54,615 nt of DNA from Akkermansia muciniphila (GCA_943333275.1 CALQSQ010000033.1:1-54615), one strand, 5' to 3'; counted from the first letter of the stretch, positions 1 through 9,080 are shown. Notes: a model not told the origin generated them from the letters alone. Numbers and translations are program-made.

Positions 1-1359
1 CCCGCCGGCGGCGCAGGCGGTGGCGGGGCCTCCTCGGATGTGGCCGCGTTTACCAGGCTGGGCATCGACATGAAGAAGATCACCGAGCGCGAAGCCATGC
101 GCCTGGCCAATGTCGCAAAATTCGGCATCAATGAACTCAAGGCCAAACTGGAATTCCAAGCCCTGATCGTGCAGATGTTTCTCCAGCGCCGGTTTGAGCA
201 CACTATCATCGCCTGCCGCTGTTACAACTACATGTTCAGCGGTCAGGATCGCGAACTCAAGGTGAAGGAAGGGTCCGATGTGGAAAAAATGTTCGCCAAG
301 GGACTGGGGGTGAACCCCACCATTTCCACGCTCGAGGCCTTTGCCAGCGAGGCCATCCGGGATGTCGATGAGGGAGTCCAATCGTTTGAATTCAATCTGG
401 AAAAATCCGAAATCCAGACCGCCAGCAACCGCCTCGGCGAAGCGTTCGCCATCGGCGAATACATGCCCCGCGTCCGCACCCTGCCGCGCAGCAAGAAGGA
501 GAAGGTGCTGGGATTTGTGCGCGATTCCAACATGCTCATTTCCTCCCTGGAAATGAAGGATTACGGCCGGGCCGACGAACTGCTGGTGAAGATCAAAAAG
601 GACTCCACTGATTTCGACGATTCCAAACCCCGCGCCGCAGTCGAATCCGCCCGGGCCGCATCCTCCCTGCACATCGAAGCCGCCAAGATGGCCGCCGTCA
701 CGCAGGATTCCAAGAAAGTGGAGGAGGAAATCCGGCAGGCCGCCGAGCTGTGGCCCACCAATCCCGAGTTGAAAACTTTCACCAAACAAATGTCCGAAAC
801 CGGTGATGCCCACGTCACGATTCTGCGGGACTTCGACAGCCTGCTCGCCCAGGAAAACTACCGGCAGATCGCCAAGGATGCCGTGAAATATGGCGCGGTC
901 ATGCTCACCAAACCCGAAAAGCAAAAGCAGCTTCAGCAGGTCCTGGAGATTGTAAAGGAATCGGAAACCGCCGTGATTCAGGCGGATGAACTCGCCAAGC
1001 GCGGCGACGCCTACGGAGCCTGGGAAAGCGTCAAGGAGGCACTGGTCAAACTCCCCAACGACACCGAACTCAACAAACGCAGCGCCCAGTTCTCCTCGCA
1101 GGTCTCCGAGTTCGTCAATGCCCTGGACCGCGCTGACAAGCTGGAAAGCAAGAAACAGGTGGGCTCCAGTCTGGCATGGTATTTGAAGGCGCGCCGGCTC
1201 TATCCCGCCAGCCGCTTTGCCAAGGACGGAATCAACCGCACCTCCGAATTGATTCTGCCGGACGAGAACAAGGATGCCGATATTCTTTCCGCTCCAAAAA
1301 CGACCGACAACTCCGACATCACCAGCGGGCTGCCACGCCCCACCAACGTCGAGAAATGA
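1..1359 (+). CDS. Helical-repeat (TPR-like) protein of unknown function, 5'-truncated
   Basis: The reading frame is open from the first base of the window, so the gene begins upstream; a GTG at 40 is only an internal codon. The visible 452 residues start with a Gly/Ala-rich linker and then become almost entirely charged alpha helix. Paired helices with tetratricopeptide-like spacing are seen around residues 200-400, for example a segment ending in LWPTNPELK and another ending in ALVKLPNDTELNKR. No catalytic motif or membrane segment is visible in this part. The C-terminus is a short polar tail. The next gene starts 55 bases downstream on the same strand, so the two may be co-transcribed. The function is not recognisable; a scaffold or protein-interaction role is an inference from the repeats only. 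Confidence 0.75.
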   Translation, partial: PAGGAGGGGASSDVAAFTRLGIDMKKITEREAMRLANVAKFGINELKAKLEFQALIVQMFLQRRFEHTIIACRCYNYMFSGQDRELKVKEGSDVEKMFAKGLGVNPTISTLEAFASEAIRDVDEGVQSFEFNLEKSEIQTASNRLGEAFAIGEYMPRVRTLPRSKKEKVLGFVRDSNMLISSLEMKDYGRADELLVKIKKDSTDFDDSKPRAAVESARAASSLHIEAAKMAAVTQDSKKVEEEIRQAAELWPTNPELKTFTKQMSETGDAHVTILRDFDSLLAQENYRQIAKDAVKYGAVMLTKPEKQKQLQQVLEIVKESETAVIQADELAKRGDAYGAWESVKEALVKLPNDTELNKRSAQFSSQVSEFVNALDRADKLESKKQVGSSLAWYLKARRLYPASRFAKDGINRTSELILPDENKDADILSAPKTTDNSDITSGLPRPTNVEK

Positions 1360-1414
1360 TCGGCGAAACCATCCCGATACCTGCCCCCACCCCGCCCGAC
1401 AGAACCGTTCGTTC

Positions 1415-2293
1415 ATGAGTTTCCGTCTGGAAATGCTGCAGGTGGCCAGGCTTGCGCCGGACCTGCTTGGTGAGGCAGCCCCCCTGGTTGCCGGATTTTT
1501 TCGATCGCAATTTCAAGCGGACGGCGGCGTGCGGGATCGCGCGGGACGCAGCGATCTTTACTACACGCTCTTTGGCATCGAAGGCTTGATGGCCTTGCGG
1601 GAGGAACCTCCCTGGGCAGGCGTTCGGGAATTTCTCACCAGCTTTGGGGATGGTCAGAATCTCGATTTCGTCCACCTGTGCGCCCTGCTGCGATGCTGGT
1701 CGGCCAGCGGCGGCTCAGACCCTACGGTGCACGCGCAGCTGGGAAATCGCGTTTTACACTACGCCACGCCCGACGGTGGATTCCATCAGCGAGCTGGCGC
1801 GGAACGTTGCAGCGCCTATGGATGCCTGCTGGGCTGGAATGCGCTGGGGGACGCCGGTTTCCCCATGCCGGATGGCAGCACGCTCGCTCACTGCCTCGCA
1901 TCGCTGCGCGCACAGGACGGTGGCTATGCCAATGAACCCGGACTGCCCTTTGGAACGACAACAGCCACGGCCGCCGCGGTGGCGTTGCATCGCCATCTGC
2001 GGGTGACGGCTCCTGCGGAACTGGGCGACTGGCTGCTTTCCCAGGTCTCGCCGGAGGGTGGCTTCAAAGCCTTCGCCATGGCCCCCATGCCCGATCTGCT
2101 CAGCACTGCCGTGGCGCTGCATGCGCTGGACGGCCTGCAGACGGACTATCGGCCTTACAGGGAAATGTGTCTCGACTACATCGACACTCTCTGGTCGGCG
2201 GAGGGTGGCTTCCATGGCAATTGGTCGGATGATGTGCTCGATTGCGAATACACATACTACGGGCTGCTCGCCCTCGGGCACCTCAGCTTGTAG
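1415..2293 (+). CDS. Prenyltransferase beta-subunit / terpene-cyclase-like alpha-toroid protein
   Basis: This 292-residue protein is built from repeats that begin with a Gly-Gly-Phe/Tyr turn: DGGFHQRAG, DGGYANEPG, EGGFKAFAM and EGGFHGNWSD, each followed by a helix pair. That periodicity is the signature of the alpha-alpha toroid shared by protein prenyltransferase beta subunits and squalene/terpene cyclases. Zn-site-like residues near the C-terminus (DDVLDCEYTYYGLLALGHL) resemble the Asp/Cys/His arrangement of the geranylgeranyltransferase beta subunit, which favours that branch over cyclases; no DXDD cyclase motif is seen. I chose the ATG at 1415 because the family similarity begins there and the longer upstream frame overlaps the preceding gene. 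No signal peptide is seen. The substrate cannot be told from sequence. It ends nine bases from the convergent oxidoreductase gene. Confidence 0.7.
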   Translation: MSFRLEMLQVARLAPDLLGEAAPLVAGFFRSQFQADGGVRDRAGRSDLYYTLFGIEGLMALREEPPWAGVREFLTSFGDGQNLDFVHLCALLRCWSASGGSDPTVHAQLGNRVLHYATPDGGFHQRAGAERCSAYGCLLGWNALGDAGFPMPDGSTLAHCLASLRAQDGGYANEPGLPFGTTTATAAAVALHRHLRVTAPAELGDWLLSQVSPEGGFKAFAMAPMPDLLSTAVALHALDGLQTDYRPYREMCLDYIDTLWSAEGGFHGNWSDDVLDCEYTYYGLLALGHLSL

Positions 2294-2302
2294 GAAATTT
2301 GC

Positions 2303-3394
2303 TCACCACATTTCCTGCAACTCCACCGCCCGGTGTTCCGCGGCGCTGCGATAAGCGGCTTCCACCAACGCCATCGTGTGCAGGTTGTCGGCACCGCTGG
2401 TTTCGGGCGGGCGCTTTTCCTCCAGGGCCCGCATCAGATCCGCCATCGGCCCGATAAAGGCATCCGGAAACCAAACCTCGGGCCACCGGGGCTGTTGCCA
2501 TGCACCGCTGGAAATAGTCGTATAATCCAGCGTGCTGGGCTCCCGCGCCGGATAGGAAGGCCAGCCGATCGTCCCGCGCGCCATGCCGCTGGTTCCTTCG
2601 ACGCGATAGCAAATCCCCAGATCCGCCGCCGCCCCCTCGCACGCCGGCCCGGCCCAGACATCGTCGCAACACATCGCCCGGAAGCCATTTTCGTATTCCA
2701 AAATGCTCAACACGATGCCGTCGGTGTGCGGAAATTTTGTTCTCGGATCCGGTCGGATGCTGGCAAAGATGCGCTGCGGATTTCCAAACAGGAAACGCAT
2801 CGCATCCAGATGGTGAATCGACATGATGCGCAGCGTCACAAATCCAAGCCGTTCCTGCCACGGCATCCAGTGGGGGATGGCGCGCATTTCCAGCGTGGCC
2901 AGCACGGGTTGGCCCAGGTCTCCATGGCGCAGGAGATTGTAACAGGCGCGGATGGAATGGTCGTGCCTCATGTTCTGATTCACCGCCAGCGTGACGCCGG
3001 CATCCTCACACCAGCGGACGATTTCCCGGGCCTCGGCGAAATTCACCCCCAGCGGTTTTTGTGCCAGGATCCCCCGAATATGCGATCGCCGCACCGCCTC
3101 GCGAATGATGGTCGCCTGTTCATCCGGCGGAACGGCAATGTCCAGGATGGAAATGGACGCGTCATCCAGCAGGCTGGCCACGTCATCATGAACCGTCGGT
3201 ATGCCGTGCCGGGCGGCAACCTCCGCCGCATGCGCTCGCGTTCTGCTGGCGATGGCCCCGACATTCAATGCTGCGGCGCGATAGGCAGGCAGCTGACAGT
3301 CCGTCATGATGAATCCGCTGCCGATGCACCCAATGGCTGGCGACAGATCCCCGGGCAGCGGGGTGAGGTGATCAGGCTGGTAGGGTTGCGACAT
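2303..3394 (-). CDS. Gfo/Idh/MocA-family NAD(P)-dependent oxidoreductase
   Basis: This 363-residue protein starts at an ATG giving [10 protein letters not shown]. It has an N-terminal Rossmann fold with a GCIGSGFI dinucleotide-binding loop near residue 20 and the family's conserved lysine in AQKPLGVNF, where the usual EKP is QKP. A C-terminal mixed alpha/beta half carries the [13 protein letters not shown] segment that supplies the catalytic-region histidines. Members oxidise or reduce sugars, inositols and related polyols, and in Planctomycetes/Verrucomicrobia they are highly expanded. No Tat or Sec signal is seen, so this one is probably cytoplasmic. It stands alone, convergent with the toroid protein and divergent from the LptF/G-like gene. 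The substrate is unknown. Confidence 0.88.
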   Translation of the reverse strand: MSQPYQPDHLTPLPGDLSPAIGCIGSGFIMTDCQLPAYRAAALNVGAIASRTRAHAAEVAARHGIPTVHDDVASLLDDASISILDIAVPPDEQATIIREAVRRSHIRGILAQKPLGVNFAEAREIVRWCEDAGVTLAVNQNMRHDHSIRACYNLLRHGDLGQPVLATLEMRAIPHWMPWQERLGFVTLRIMSIHHLDAMRFLFGNPQRIFASIRPDPRTKFPHTDGIVLSILEYENGFRAMCCDDVWAGPACEGAAADLGICYRVEGTSGMARGTIGWPSYPAREPSTLDYTTISSGAWQQPRWPEVWFPDAFIGPMADLMRALEEKRPPETSGADNLHTMALVEAAYRSAAEHRAVELQEMW

Positions 3395-3515
3395 GTTCAA
3401 GCTATAGCCACTCGCGGCCCCGCTGGCAATCCGGGAAAATCCACCACTCGGAGGTTGACCGTTCCACCGTGGCGGGGTAACTCGCCGCACGTCTCAAAGA
3501 GAGATCGCTTCCGGC

Positions 3516-5276
3516 ATGGACGCAGAAAAAACACCGACCAAACCACGACCTTCCATCACGCGCTGGCAGCAGCTGCGCGGAGTGCTGCACCGGGTGCTGG
3601 AACTGTTGCGCAAACCACCCCACCTTACCACGGCGGCGGCCTTGCTTGGGGTGACGGTTCTGATGGTTCTGGTCTGGGTTCACGCCGCCGCCTACACCAG
3701 GGATTCCCCCCAGAATTCAACCCTTGCATATCACCTCGCACTCTCCCGCGACGCTCAGGCCGATTTCCTGCATGATTTTTTTGCCAGGCACTGGCGTTTG
3801 GGTGCCTGGTGCCTGCTTCCAGCCCTGGTTCTTGCGTTTATACGGCTGCGCGGACGCATGCTGACGCTCCCGCTCGTGCTCATGTCCTTTGCCTTTCTGG
3901 TGCTGTGGCTGGTGAATGACATCCATGAAAACTGGGATGCCGCGCATTATGGAACCATGGGGGAGATCCCCTCCCCATGGGCCTATTATTTAAAACTGAT
4001 CATCATTTCCGCGGCATGGATGAGCCTGCCAGTGCTCTACACTCTTTACCATCGCAGCAGCATTCTGGACCAGTATCTGGTCAGAAATTTTCTTGCCCCG
4101 TTCATGCTGTGTCTCCTGGCGATCATTGCCATCAAGATCACCATGGATCTGCTGGACAATGCGAATGATTTTCTGAAAGCCAATTTCACCCCGCTGATGG
4201 TCGGCCAGTTTTACCTTCGCCAGATTCCGGAGATCCTGGTGATGATCATGGACGCCGCCGTTCTCCTCGCCACGCTCTACACGCTCAGCGCCATGTCCCG
4301 GCGCAATGAAATCATTTCCATGCTCGGAGCAGGCCTCAGCCTCGTCCGCATTCTGCTGCCCTTGCTGGTGATCGGCGCCGCAGCCTCACTCATCGTCCTC
4401 GCCATGAATTACGAATGGGCTCCCAGCGCGCAGGGGGCCAAGGAAACGATGCTCCGTCTCGCGGACAAAGGTGACAGCCGCGGCGCTCAAAAAAACCGCC
4501 GGGAGGCCGCATCGACCTACAACGTAATGTTCCGCAACCGCGAGGAGCACCGCACCTGGTACATGTGGCGCGTTCCCAACAACCTCAGTCTGACCGGCCC
4601 GAAAATTGACTTTGTCGTGGTCATTCAGGATGATGGCAACGGCAACATGCTGAAGACTTGGTATGCCAAACGGGCAAACTGGTTTCCCGGAATTAATAAA
4701 TGGCGACTCTTTGATGCCCACGTCATCGATGCCGCGGTCCTGGCCAATCCCCCTCCCCCACCCGCACAGACCATTCCCTCCTACGAAAAGCTCATGGTCG
4801 ATGAGCCCTGGTCGGAAACTCCCTGGACCATTCTGAGCGGGAAGATCAACAGCGAATTCCTTTCCGTGCCGGAACTCGCGGCCTATCTGAATTCCTCCGT
4901 GTCCCTGGAGGAGAAAAAACTGTGGCGCTACCAAACGACCCTGCACGCGCGCCTTTCGCTCCCCTTCCGTTGTTTCCTCATGATTCTGCTCGCAGCGCCT
5001 CTCGGCATCGTCACTGCGCGGCGTGGCGTACTTGGTGGCGTGGCCATGGCCGTGGGCTTGTTTGTGCTGGTTTATTTCACCTACACCATCGGATTGCGCA
5101 TGGGTGAGGGTGGGCGCCTGTCCCCGGCACTCGGCGCCTGGGGTGTGCTGGGAGTCTTTTTCAGCTTCGGTGCAGTCATGCTTTACATGAAAAATTTCGG
5201 CCTCACGTTTCCGAGTCTCTCCAACTGGCTGGCCACCCGCCGCCGGCACGCCGCTCAAAAACTCAAGTCTGTATGA
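3516..5276 (+). CDS. LptF/LptG-family (YjgP/YjgQ) lipopolysaccharide-export permease with extra N-terminal membrane segments
   Basis: The C-terminal two thirds match the LptF/LptG fold: a helix after SILDQYLVRNFLAPF, further helices, a periplasmic beta-jellyroll (roughly residues 320-450, with the YNVMFRNREEHRTWYM stretch), and final helices including RLSLPFRCFLMILLAAPLGI. In the family this permease works with LptB to extract lipopolysaccharide from the inner membrane and hand it to LptC/LptA. At 586 residues it is much longer than the usual 350-390. The excess is an N-terminal ~180 residues with about four additional hydrophobic segments (around 40-60, 90-110, 118-136 and 155-175). The gene overlaps the next one by four bases (ATGA), suggesting translational coupling. 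LptB is not in the window. Confidence 0.85.
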   Translation: MDAEKTPTKPRPSITRWQQLRGVLHRVLELLRKPPHLTTAAALLGVTVLMVLVWVHAAAYTRDSPQNSTLAYHLALSRDAQADFLHDFFARHWRLGAWCLLPALVLAFIRLRGRMLTLPLVLMSFAFLVLWLVNDIHENWDAAHYGTMGEIPSPWAYYLKLIIISAAWMSLPVLYTLYHRSSILDQYLVRNFLAPFMLCLLAIIAIKITMDLLDNANDFLKANFTPLMVGQFYLRQIPEILVMIMDAAVLLATLYTLSAMSRRNEIISMLGAGLSLVRILLPLLVIGAAASLIVLAMNYEWAPSAQGAKETMLRLADKGDSRGAQKNRREAASTYNVMFRNREEHRTWYMWRVPNNLSLTGPKIDFVVVIQDDGNGNMLKTWYAKRANWFPGINKWRLFDAHVIDAAVLANPPPPPAQTIPSYEKLMVDEPWSETPWTILSGKINSEFLSVPELAAYLNSSVSLEEKKLWRYQTTLHARLSLPFRCFLMILLAAPLGIVTARRGVLGGVAMAVGLFVLVYFTYTIGLRMGEGGRLSPALGAWGVLGVFFSFGAVMLYMKNFGLTFPSLSNWLATRRRHAAQKLKSV

Positions 5277-5944
5277 AAACCTCCCTGCAATCCCTGCGCA
5301 CCACATCGCTTCCCCTGGTGATGAGCCTCATCGCCGCCGCCCAACTCCTCGCGGATCCCCCGGCGGCTCCCGAAGTGGTGAAACAAGATTTCTCCTCACT
5401 CCCCGAGGGGCCCCTGCCGGATGAACTCATGGTCATCGAGGGGACGTTTACGATTGTCGCCGAGGGCGAAAACAAAATGCTCCAACTGGGGATCGAACCA
5501 CTCACCGAGGGTGGCTTGCTGATGGGCAAAAGCCTCAAACAGGGTGGCACCGTCAAGGCAAAGGTGCGCGCCAGCAGCAAGCGGCGTAGTTTCCCGCGCT
5601 TCTCCGTCGGCATTGGCGGCACCAGTGGTTACCGCTGCCGGATCGCTCCTGCGGAAAAGCTTCTGGAGATCAACAAGGAGGACACCCGCCTCGCCAAGGC
5701 AGACTTCACCTGGAAATCTGACGCATGGTTCTGGATGGAAATCTCGGTGCTGCCGGCACCGGCGGCCGGACAATGGAGCATCGAAGGCCGCTGCTGGGAG
5801 GATGGCCAGCCCCGGCCTGAAACGCCGCAGGTCACCCACACCGCCACGGAACAACCGCCCAACGGCAAAGCCAGCGTCTGGGGTGCTCCCTTCAGTGAGA
5901 AGCCCATCTTCTTTGACGACATCGAAATCACCCCGGCGAAATAA
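5273..5944 (+). CDS. Secreted protein with concanavalin-like (DUF1080-like) fold, unknown function
   Basis: The protein has 223 residues. The N-terminus MKTSLQSLRTTS is followed by a hydrophobic stretch and an Ala-rich cleavage region ending near LLADPPAAP, a Sec-type signal peptide. The mature part is beta-rich with alternating hydrophobic residues and ends in FFDDIEITPAK, a terminal strand typical of DUF1080/3-keto-disaccharide-hydrolase-like jellyrolls common in Verrucomicrobia and Planctomycetes. No catalytic set is identifiable. It overlaps the LptF/G-like gene by four bases and ends five bases before the pantothenate-pathway gene, so the three probably form one transcript. A periplasmic or cell-surface location is inferred from the signal peptide. 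Confidence 0.75.
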   Translation: MKTSLQSLRTTSLPLVMSLIAAAQLLADPPAAPEVVKQDFSSLPEGPLPDELMVIEGTFTIVAEGENKMLQLGIEPLTEGGLLMGKSLKQGGTVKAKVRASSKRRSFPRFSVGIGGTSGYRCRIAPAEKLLEINKEDTRLAKADFTWKSDAWFWMEISVLPAPAAGQWSIEGRCWEDGQPRPETPQVTHTATEQPPNGKASVWGAPFSEKPIFFDDIEITPAK

Positions 5945-5949
5945 TCTCC

Positions 5950-6672
5950 GTGTCCCCGGAAGCCGTTTCCACCACCCATCCCCGTTACCTCTCGCTCATG
6001 ATGCGGGAAAAAATCGTGGCCGGAGTGGCGGCGGGGGTGACCTCACCTCACGGATTGATTGCGCATGGCCGCGGGGAAGCGCTGGATTATCTGCTCGGTG
6101 AACGCACACATCCTTTCGCGCACGCGGCCATTGCCGAGGCCGCCCGCAGACTCCTGGGAGCAAAGCATCCCGTGCTTTCCATCAACGGAAACGTCTGTGC
6201 CCTAGCCGCCCAGGAAATGATCGCCCTAGCGAAAGCCTGCAACGCCCGGCTCGAGGTCAACATTTTCCACACCTCACCAGAACGCGAGCAGGCCATCCGC
6301 AGGATGTTAATCAGCGCGGGTGCCCGGGATGTGCTCATGCCCAGTCGCACGCATGCGCTGGAGCATCTGGATCACAACCGCCGCTGGGTTCACCCCGACG
6401 GCATTTGGAAGGCCGACGTCGTCTTCGTTCCCCTCGAGGATGGTGACCGCTGTCAGGCCCTCGTGCGCGGTGGCAGGCAGGTCATCACCATCGATCTGAA
6501 TCCGCTTTCCCGCACCGCTCAAACGGCAACCGTGACTATCGTCGATCATTTGCTCCGCGCCCTCCCACTGCTCACCGCAGCCTGCGAAAACCCTCCGCCT
6601 CCGTCCGCATCTTTCGACAACGCCAACCTTCTGCGGGAGGCCGTGACGGCGCTCCGCGGCGGTGTGGGTTGA
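5950..6672 (+). CDS. 4-phosphopantoate--beta-alanine ligase (archaeal-type phosphopantothenate synthetase)
   Basis: This 240-residue protein matches the archaeal phosphopantothenate synthetase family along its length: HPRYLSLMMREKIVAGV near the start, then LIAHGRGEALDYLLGE, PVLSINGNVCALAAQE, the ADVVFVPLEDGDR segment and the very conserved IDLNPLSRTAQTATVTIVDH. The enzyme joins 4-phosphopantoate and beta-alanine using ATP. In most archaea it replaces the bacterial order of pantothenate synthetase then pantothenate kinase in coenzyme A synthesis. The GTG at 5950 is chosen because family members begin with the HPRY segment; the first ATG would remove it. It sits five bases after a secreted-protein gene. 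The expected partner, pantoate kinase, is not in the window. Presence in a bacterium is unusual and suggests transfer or an alternative CoA route. Confidence 0.9.
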   Translation: MSPEAVSTTHPRYLSLMMREKIVAGVAAGVTSPHGLIAHGRGEALDYLLGERTHPFAHAAIAEAARRLLGAKHPVLSINGNVCALAAQEMIALAKACNARLEVNIFHTSPEREQAIRRMLISAGARDVLMPSRTHALEHLDHNRRWVHPDGIWKADVVFVPLEDGDRCQALVRGGRQVITIDLNPLSRTAQTATVTIVDHLLRALPLLTAACENPPPPSASFDNANLLREAVTALRGGVG

Positions 6673-6717
6673 GGTAAATTGGCTGGCGCTCGTCACAAGG
6701 CGCGGTAGTCTCCCGCG

Positions 6718-8853
6718 ATGAAATTTCCCCTCCCCTTCGTCCTTGGTCTCGCCTGCATCCTCCCTGCGATGGCAGGTCCGCATGCCGAACAGTTTGCCCG
6801 GTATGACACGAACGGAGATCAGAAATTGAGCGCCAAGGAATTGGCCGCCGCCCCCTGGGCTTCCGTGCTGGAAGGCGCGGATGTGGATCAGGACGGAATG
6901 GTGACCATCGAGGAGGCCCTGGACCGACTGGGCAGAGACAGCGCTCTTGCGTTGCGACAAACCCTGCCCTCGGAAAATGCCTTTCTGGAAAGTTTCGCCA
7001 AAGTCGACAAAAACCATGACGGAACCCTCTCCAAAAGGGAGCTGGGGGACCTCGGCTGGTTGCTGAAAATGGACCGCGATGAGGACGGCACGGTTTCCCT
7101 TCCTGAGATCAAGCTGGCTCTGGCGAAATTGCGCAATCCCTGGCCCGGCCCGCCCTCCGATCAGGCTCCCCCACCCTTCGAATTTCCCGTCTCCAAACAA
7201 GCCCCCGCGCGGCTCAAGCCCACCGAATATCATATCGGACGGCGCATCGCGCTGGATGCCGCTTGGAAATCCTCCCCTGCCCCTACTGCCACAGTTCTGG
7301 CGCTGGTCAGTCCCAGCTGCCCCATCGGCAAACGTTACCTGCCCACCCTTGCGCGACTGGAGGAACAATTCAGCCAGCGCGGCATCGCGTTTCATTTCCT
7401 CGCGATCAATTCCACCGATGATCTCAACGGACTGCCGCTCAACGGCCCGGTTCATTCCAAAAATCTCGAACCCTTCCTTTCCGCGCTCGGCGCCAAATCC
7501 TCCACGGATGTCTTCGTGCTCGATGCCGCGCAGACCCTTGTTTACCGCGGCGCGATCGATGACCAATACGGTCTCGGATATTCGCATGATTTTCCAAAGC
7601 AGCATTTCCTCACCGACGCTCTGGAATCCGTCATCGCAGGCAAGCCCGTTGCCATCGCCGCCACTTCCGCTCCCGGATGCGCGTTGGATGCTGTGCCTGA
7701 TCAGGCAAACTCGGCCCCGGATTACCATGGTCGCATTTCGCGGCTGATGCAATTCAACTGCCTCGAATGCCACCGCACCGGCGGCATCGCCCCCTTTCGC
7801 CTGGAAACCTATGCGCAGGTCAAAGCCAAATCCGGCATGATCCGTCAGGTCGTTTCCGATGGCACCATGCCACCTTGGGGAGCGCATGTCACCGTGCAGG
7901 AAACGCCGTGGATCAATGACCGTTCACTCAGTGCGGCGGATCGTCAGGATCTTCTCGCCTGGCTGGCCGCCGGGATGCCGGAGGGCGATCCCGCCCAGGC
8001 CCCCCAGCAGCGGGCGTGGCCCGACGCGTGGATGATTGGCACTCCGGATAAAATTTACCAGATCCCCGAACCCATGCAGGTAAAGGCCGAAGGCATCATG
8101 CCCTACCGTTACGTCACCATGGCCATGGATATTCCGGAAGACAGATGGATTCAAGGCTGGGAGGTGCAACCCACCGCGCGCGAAGTTGTCCACCATGTCC
8201 TGGTCTTTACCACACCGGCGGATGGTCGCGACCGCAAGCCGCGCGGTGAGGGCAATGATGATTTCCTCGCGGCCTTTGTCCCGGGCAGCAATTACGTTCG
8301 GTATCCGGATGGATACGGGAAATTCATCCCGGGTGGCAGCAAACTTAAATTTCAAATCCACTACACCCCCAATGGCACGGCGACGCAGGACCAGGTCCGT
8401 GTGGGCCTGATCTTCACTCCCCGCAAACCCGACCACGTGGTGCAGGTTTTCGGCATTGCCAATCCGGGCATTAAGATCCCCGCCGGAGCCGCCCGCCATC
8501 CCGAGTCGGCGAGTATTCCCGTGTCCAAGCCCGTCCGCTTCCTGAGCCTCATGCCCCACATGCACGTGCGCGGGCAGTCCTTCCGCTACGAGATCACCCT
8601 GCCCAACGGGGATGTGCGCACACTACTGGATGTGCCGCGTTATGATTTCAACTGGCAGCACGCCTACCGCTACACCGTCCCTCCCCGGCTGCCCGCCGGA
8701 TCACAGGTCAGAGCCATCGGCTGGTATGACAACAGCTCTGCAAATCCCGCCAACCCGGATCCCAAACGCGAAGTCCGCTGGGGGGAACAGACCAGCGATG
8801 AAATGATGATTGGCTACGTCGAGTTTTATCAGGATGAATCATCCCAACCCTAG
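6718..8853 (+). CDS. Secreted EF-hand / redoxin / cytochrome c-like / copper type II monooxygenase-like fusion protein
   Basis: The protein has 711 residues. A signal peptide (1-20) is followed by four EF-hand calcium loops (about 30-41, 55-66, 97-108 and 119-130; for example DTNGDQKLSAKE and DVDQDGMVTIEE). A thioredoxin-like redoxin domain (about 165-310) has a single conserved Cys in SPSCPIGKRY rather than a CxxC pair. A haem-binding CLECH site lies at 348-352. The C-terminal ~260 residues resemble copper type II ascorbate-dependent monooxygenases of the peptidylglycine hydroxylating type: VVHHVLVF at 490-497, HYT at 549, MPHMHVRG at 612-619 and the QTSDEMMIGY methionine motif at 691-700 supply candidate copper ligands. 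It is probably a periplasmic or surface oxidoreductase with the haem feeding electrons to the copper domain; that link is inference. Its last ~30 codons are duplicated 1.1 kb downstream. Confidence 0.85.
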   Translation: MKFPLPFVLGLACILPAMAGPHAEQFARYDTNGDQKLSAKELAAAPWASVLEGADVDQDGMVTIEEALDRLGRDSALALRQTLPSENAFLESFAKVDKNHDGTLSKRELGDLGWLLKMDRDEDGTVSLPEIKLALAKLRNPWPGPPSDQAPPPFEFPVSKQAPARLKPTEYHIGRRIALDAAWKSSPAPTATVLALVSPSCPIGKRYLPTLARLEEQFSQRGIAFHFLAINSTDDLNGLPLNGPVHSKNLEPFLSALGAKSSTDVFVLDAAQTLVYRGAIDDQYGLGYSHDFPKQHFLTDALESVIAGKPVAIAATSAPGCALDAVPDQANSAPDYHGRISRLMQFNCLECHRTGGIAPFRLETYAQVKAKSGMIRQVVSDGTMPPWGAHVTVQETPWINDRSLSAADRQDLLAWLAAGMPEGDPAQAPQQRAWPDAWMIGTPDKIYQIPEPMQVKAEGIMPYRYVTMAMDIPEDRWIQGWEVQPTAREVVHHVLVFTTPADGRDRKPRGEGNDDFLAAFVPGSNYVRYPDGYGKFIPGGSKLKFQIHYTPNGTATQDQVRVGLIFTPRKPDHVVQVFGIANPGIKIPAGAARHPESASIPVSKPVRFLSLMPHMHVRGQSFRYEITLPNGDVRTLLDVPRYDFNWQHAYRYTVPPRLPAGSQVRAIGWYDNSSANPANPDPKREVRWGEQTSDEMMIGYVEFYQDESSQP

Positions 8854-8970
8854 TTGAAAACGCGGCTGAACTGCGCCGCCCTCTGGCTCAACGAGGCCGC
8901 CAAGGCCGTTCCGGGCACATAAATTGGTGCCCTTTCCTCATGGCTTCGTGATTTCCACCCAGTAAAACTT
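8767..8970. repeat. Direct repeat copy A (3' end of the monooxygenase-like gene plus downstream)
   Basis: The first ~115 bases are nearly identical to 9884-9998 and the rest is recognisably similar to 9999-10085. The copy covers the last codons of the upstream gene (EQTSDEMMIGYVEFY), its stop, the intergenic spacer, and the 3' end of a minus-strand gene. Together with copy B it brackets the toxin-antitoxin pair. Confidence 0.85.
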
Positions 8971-8993
8971 GCGGGGTTGCGTGGCGCTGGTTT
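8938..8993 (-). pseudogene. Remnant C-terminus of a minus-strand secreted-protein gene
   Basis: The minus strand reads QPRKFYWVEITKP then stop, closely matching the end of the intact gene at 10053-10982 (GQRKFYKVEITNP then stop). An in-frame stop appears about 18 codons upstream, so only the tail survives. It marks the place where the original convergent junction was duplicated or split. The identification is based on this short match alone. Confidence 0.55.
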
Positions 8994-9080
8994 TTCATAT
9001 TCTGGGAATTTCGGTCGTCAGGAGTTTGGTTTGGCGAAAATTTGGTTCGCACTGGGCAGTGAAGCGATTAAGCTGTTTCC

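Noticed and set aside
6307..7887. Minus-strand open frame of 526 codons
   Set aside because: It overlaps two well-supported plus-strand genes on the opposite strand and has low-complexity composition.
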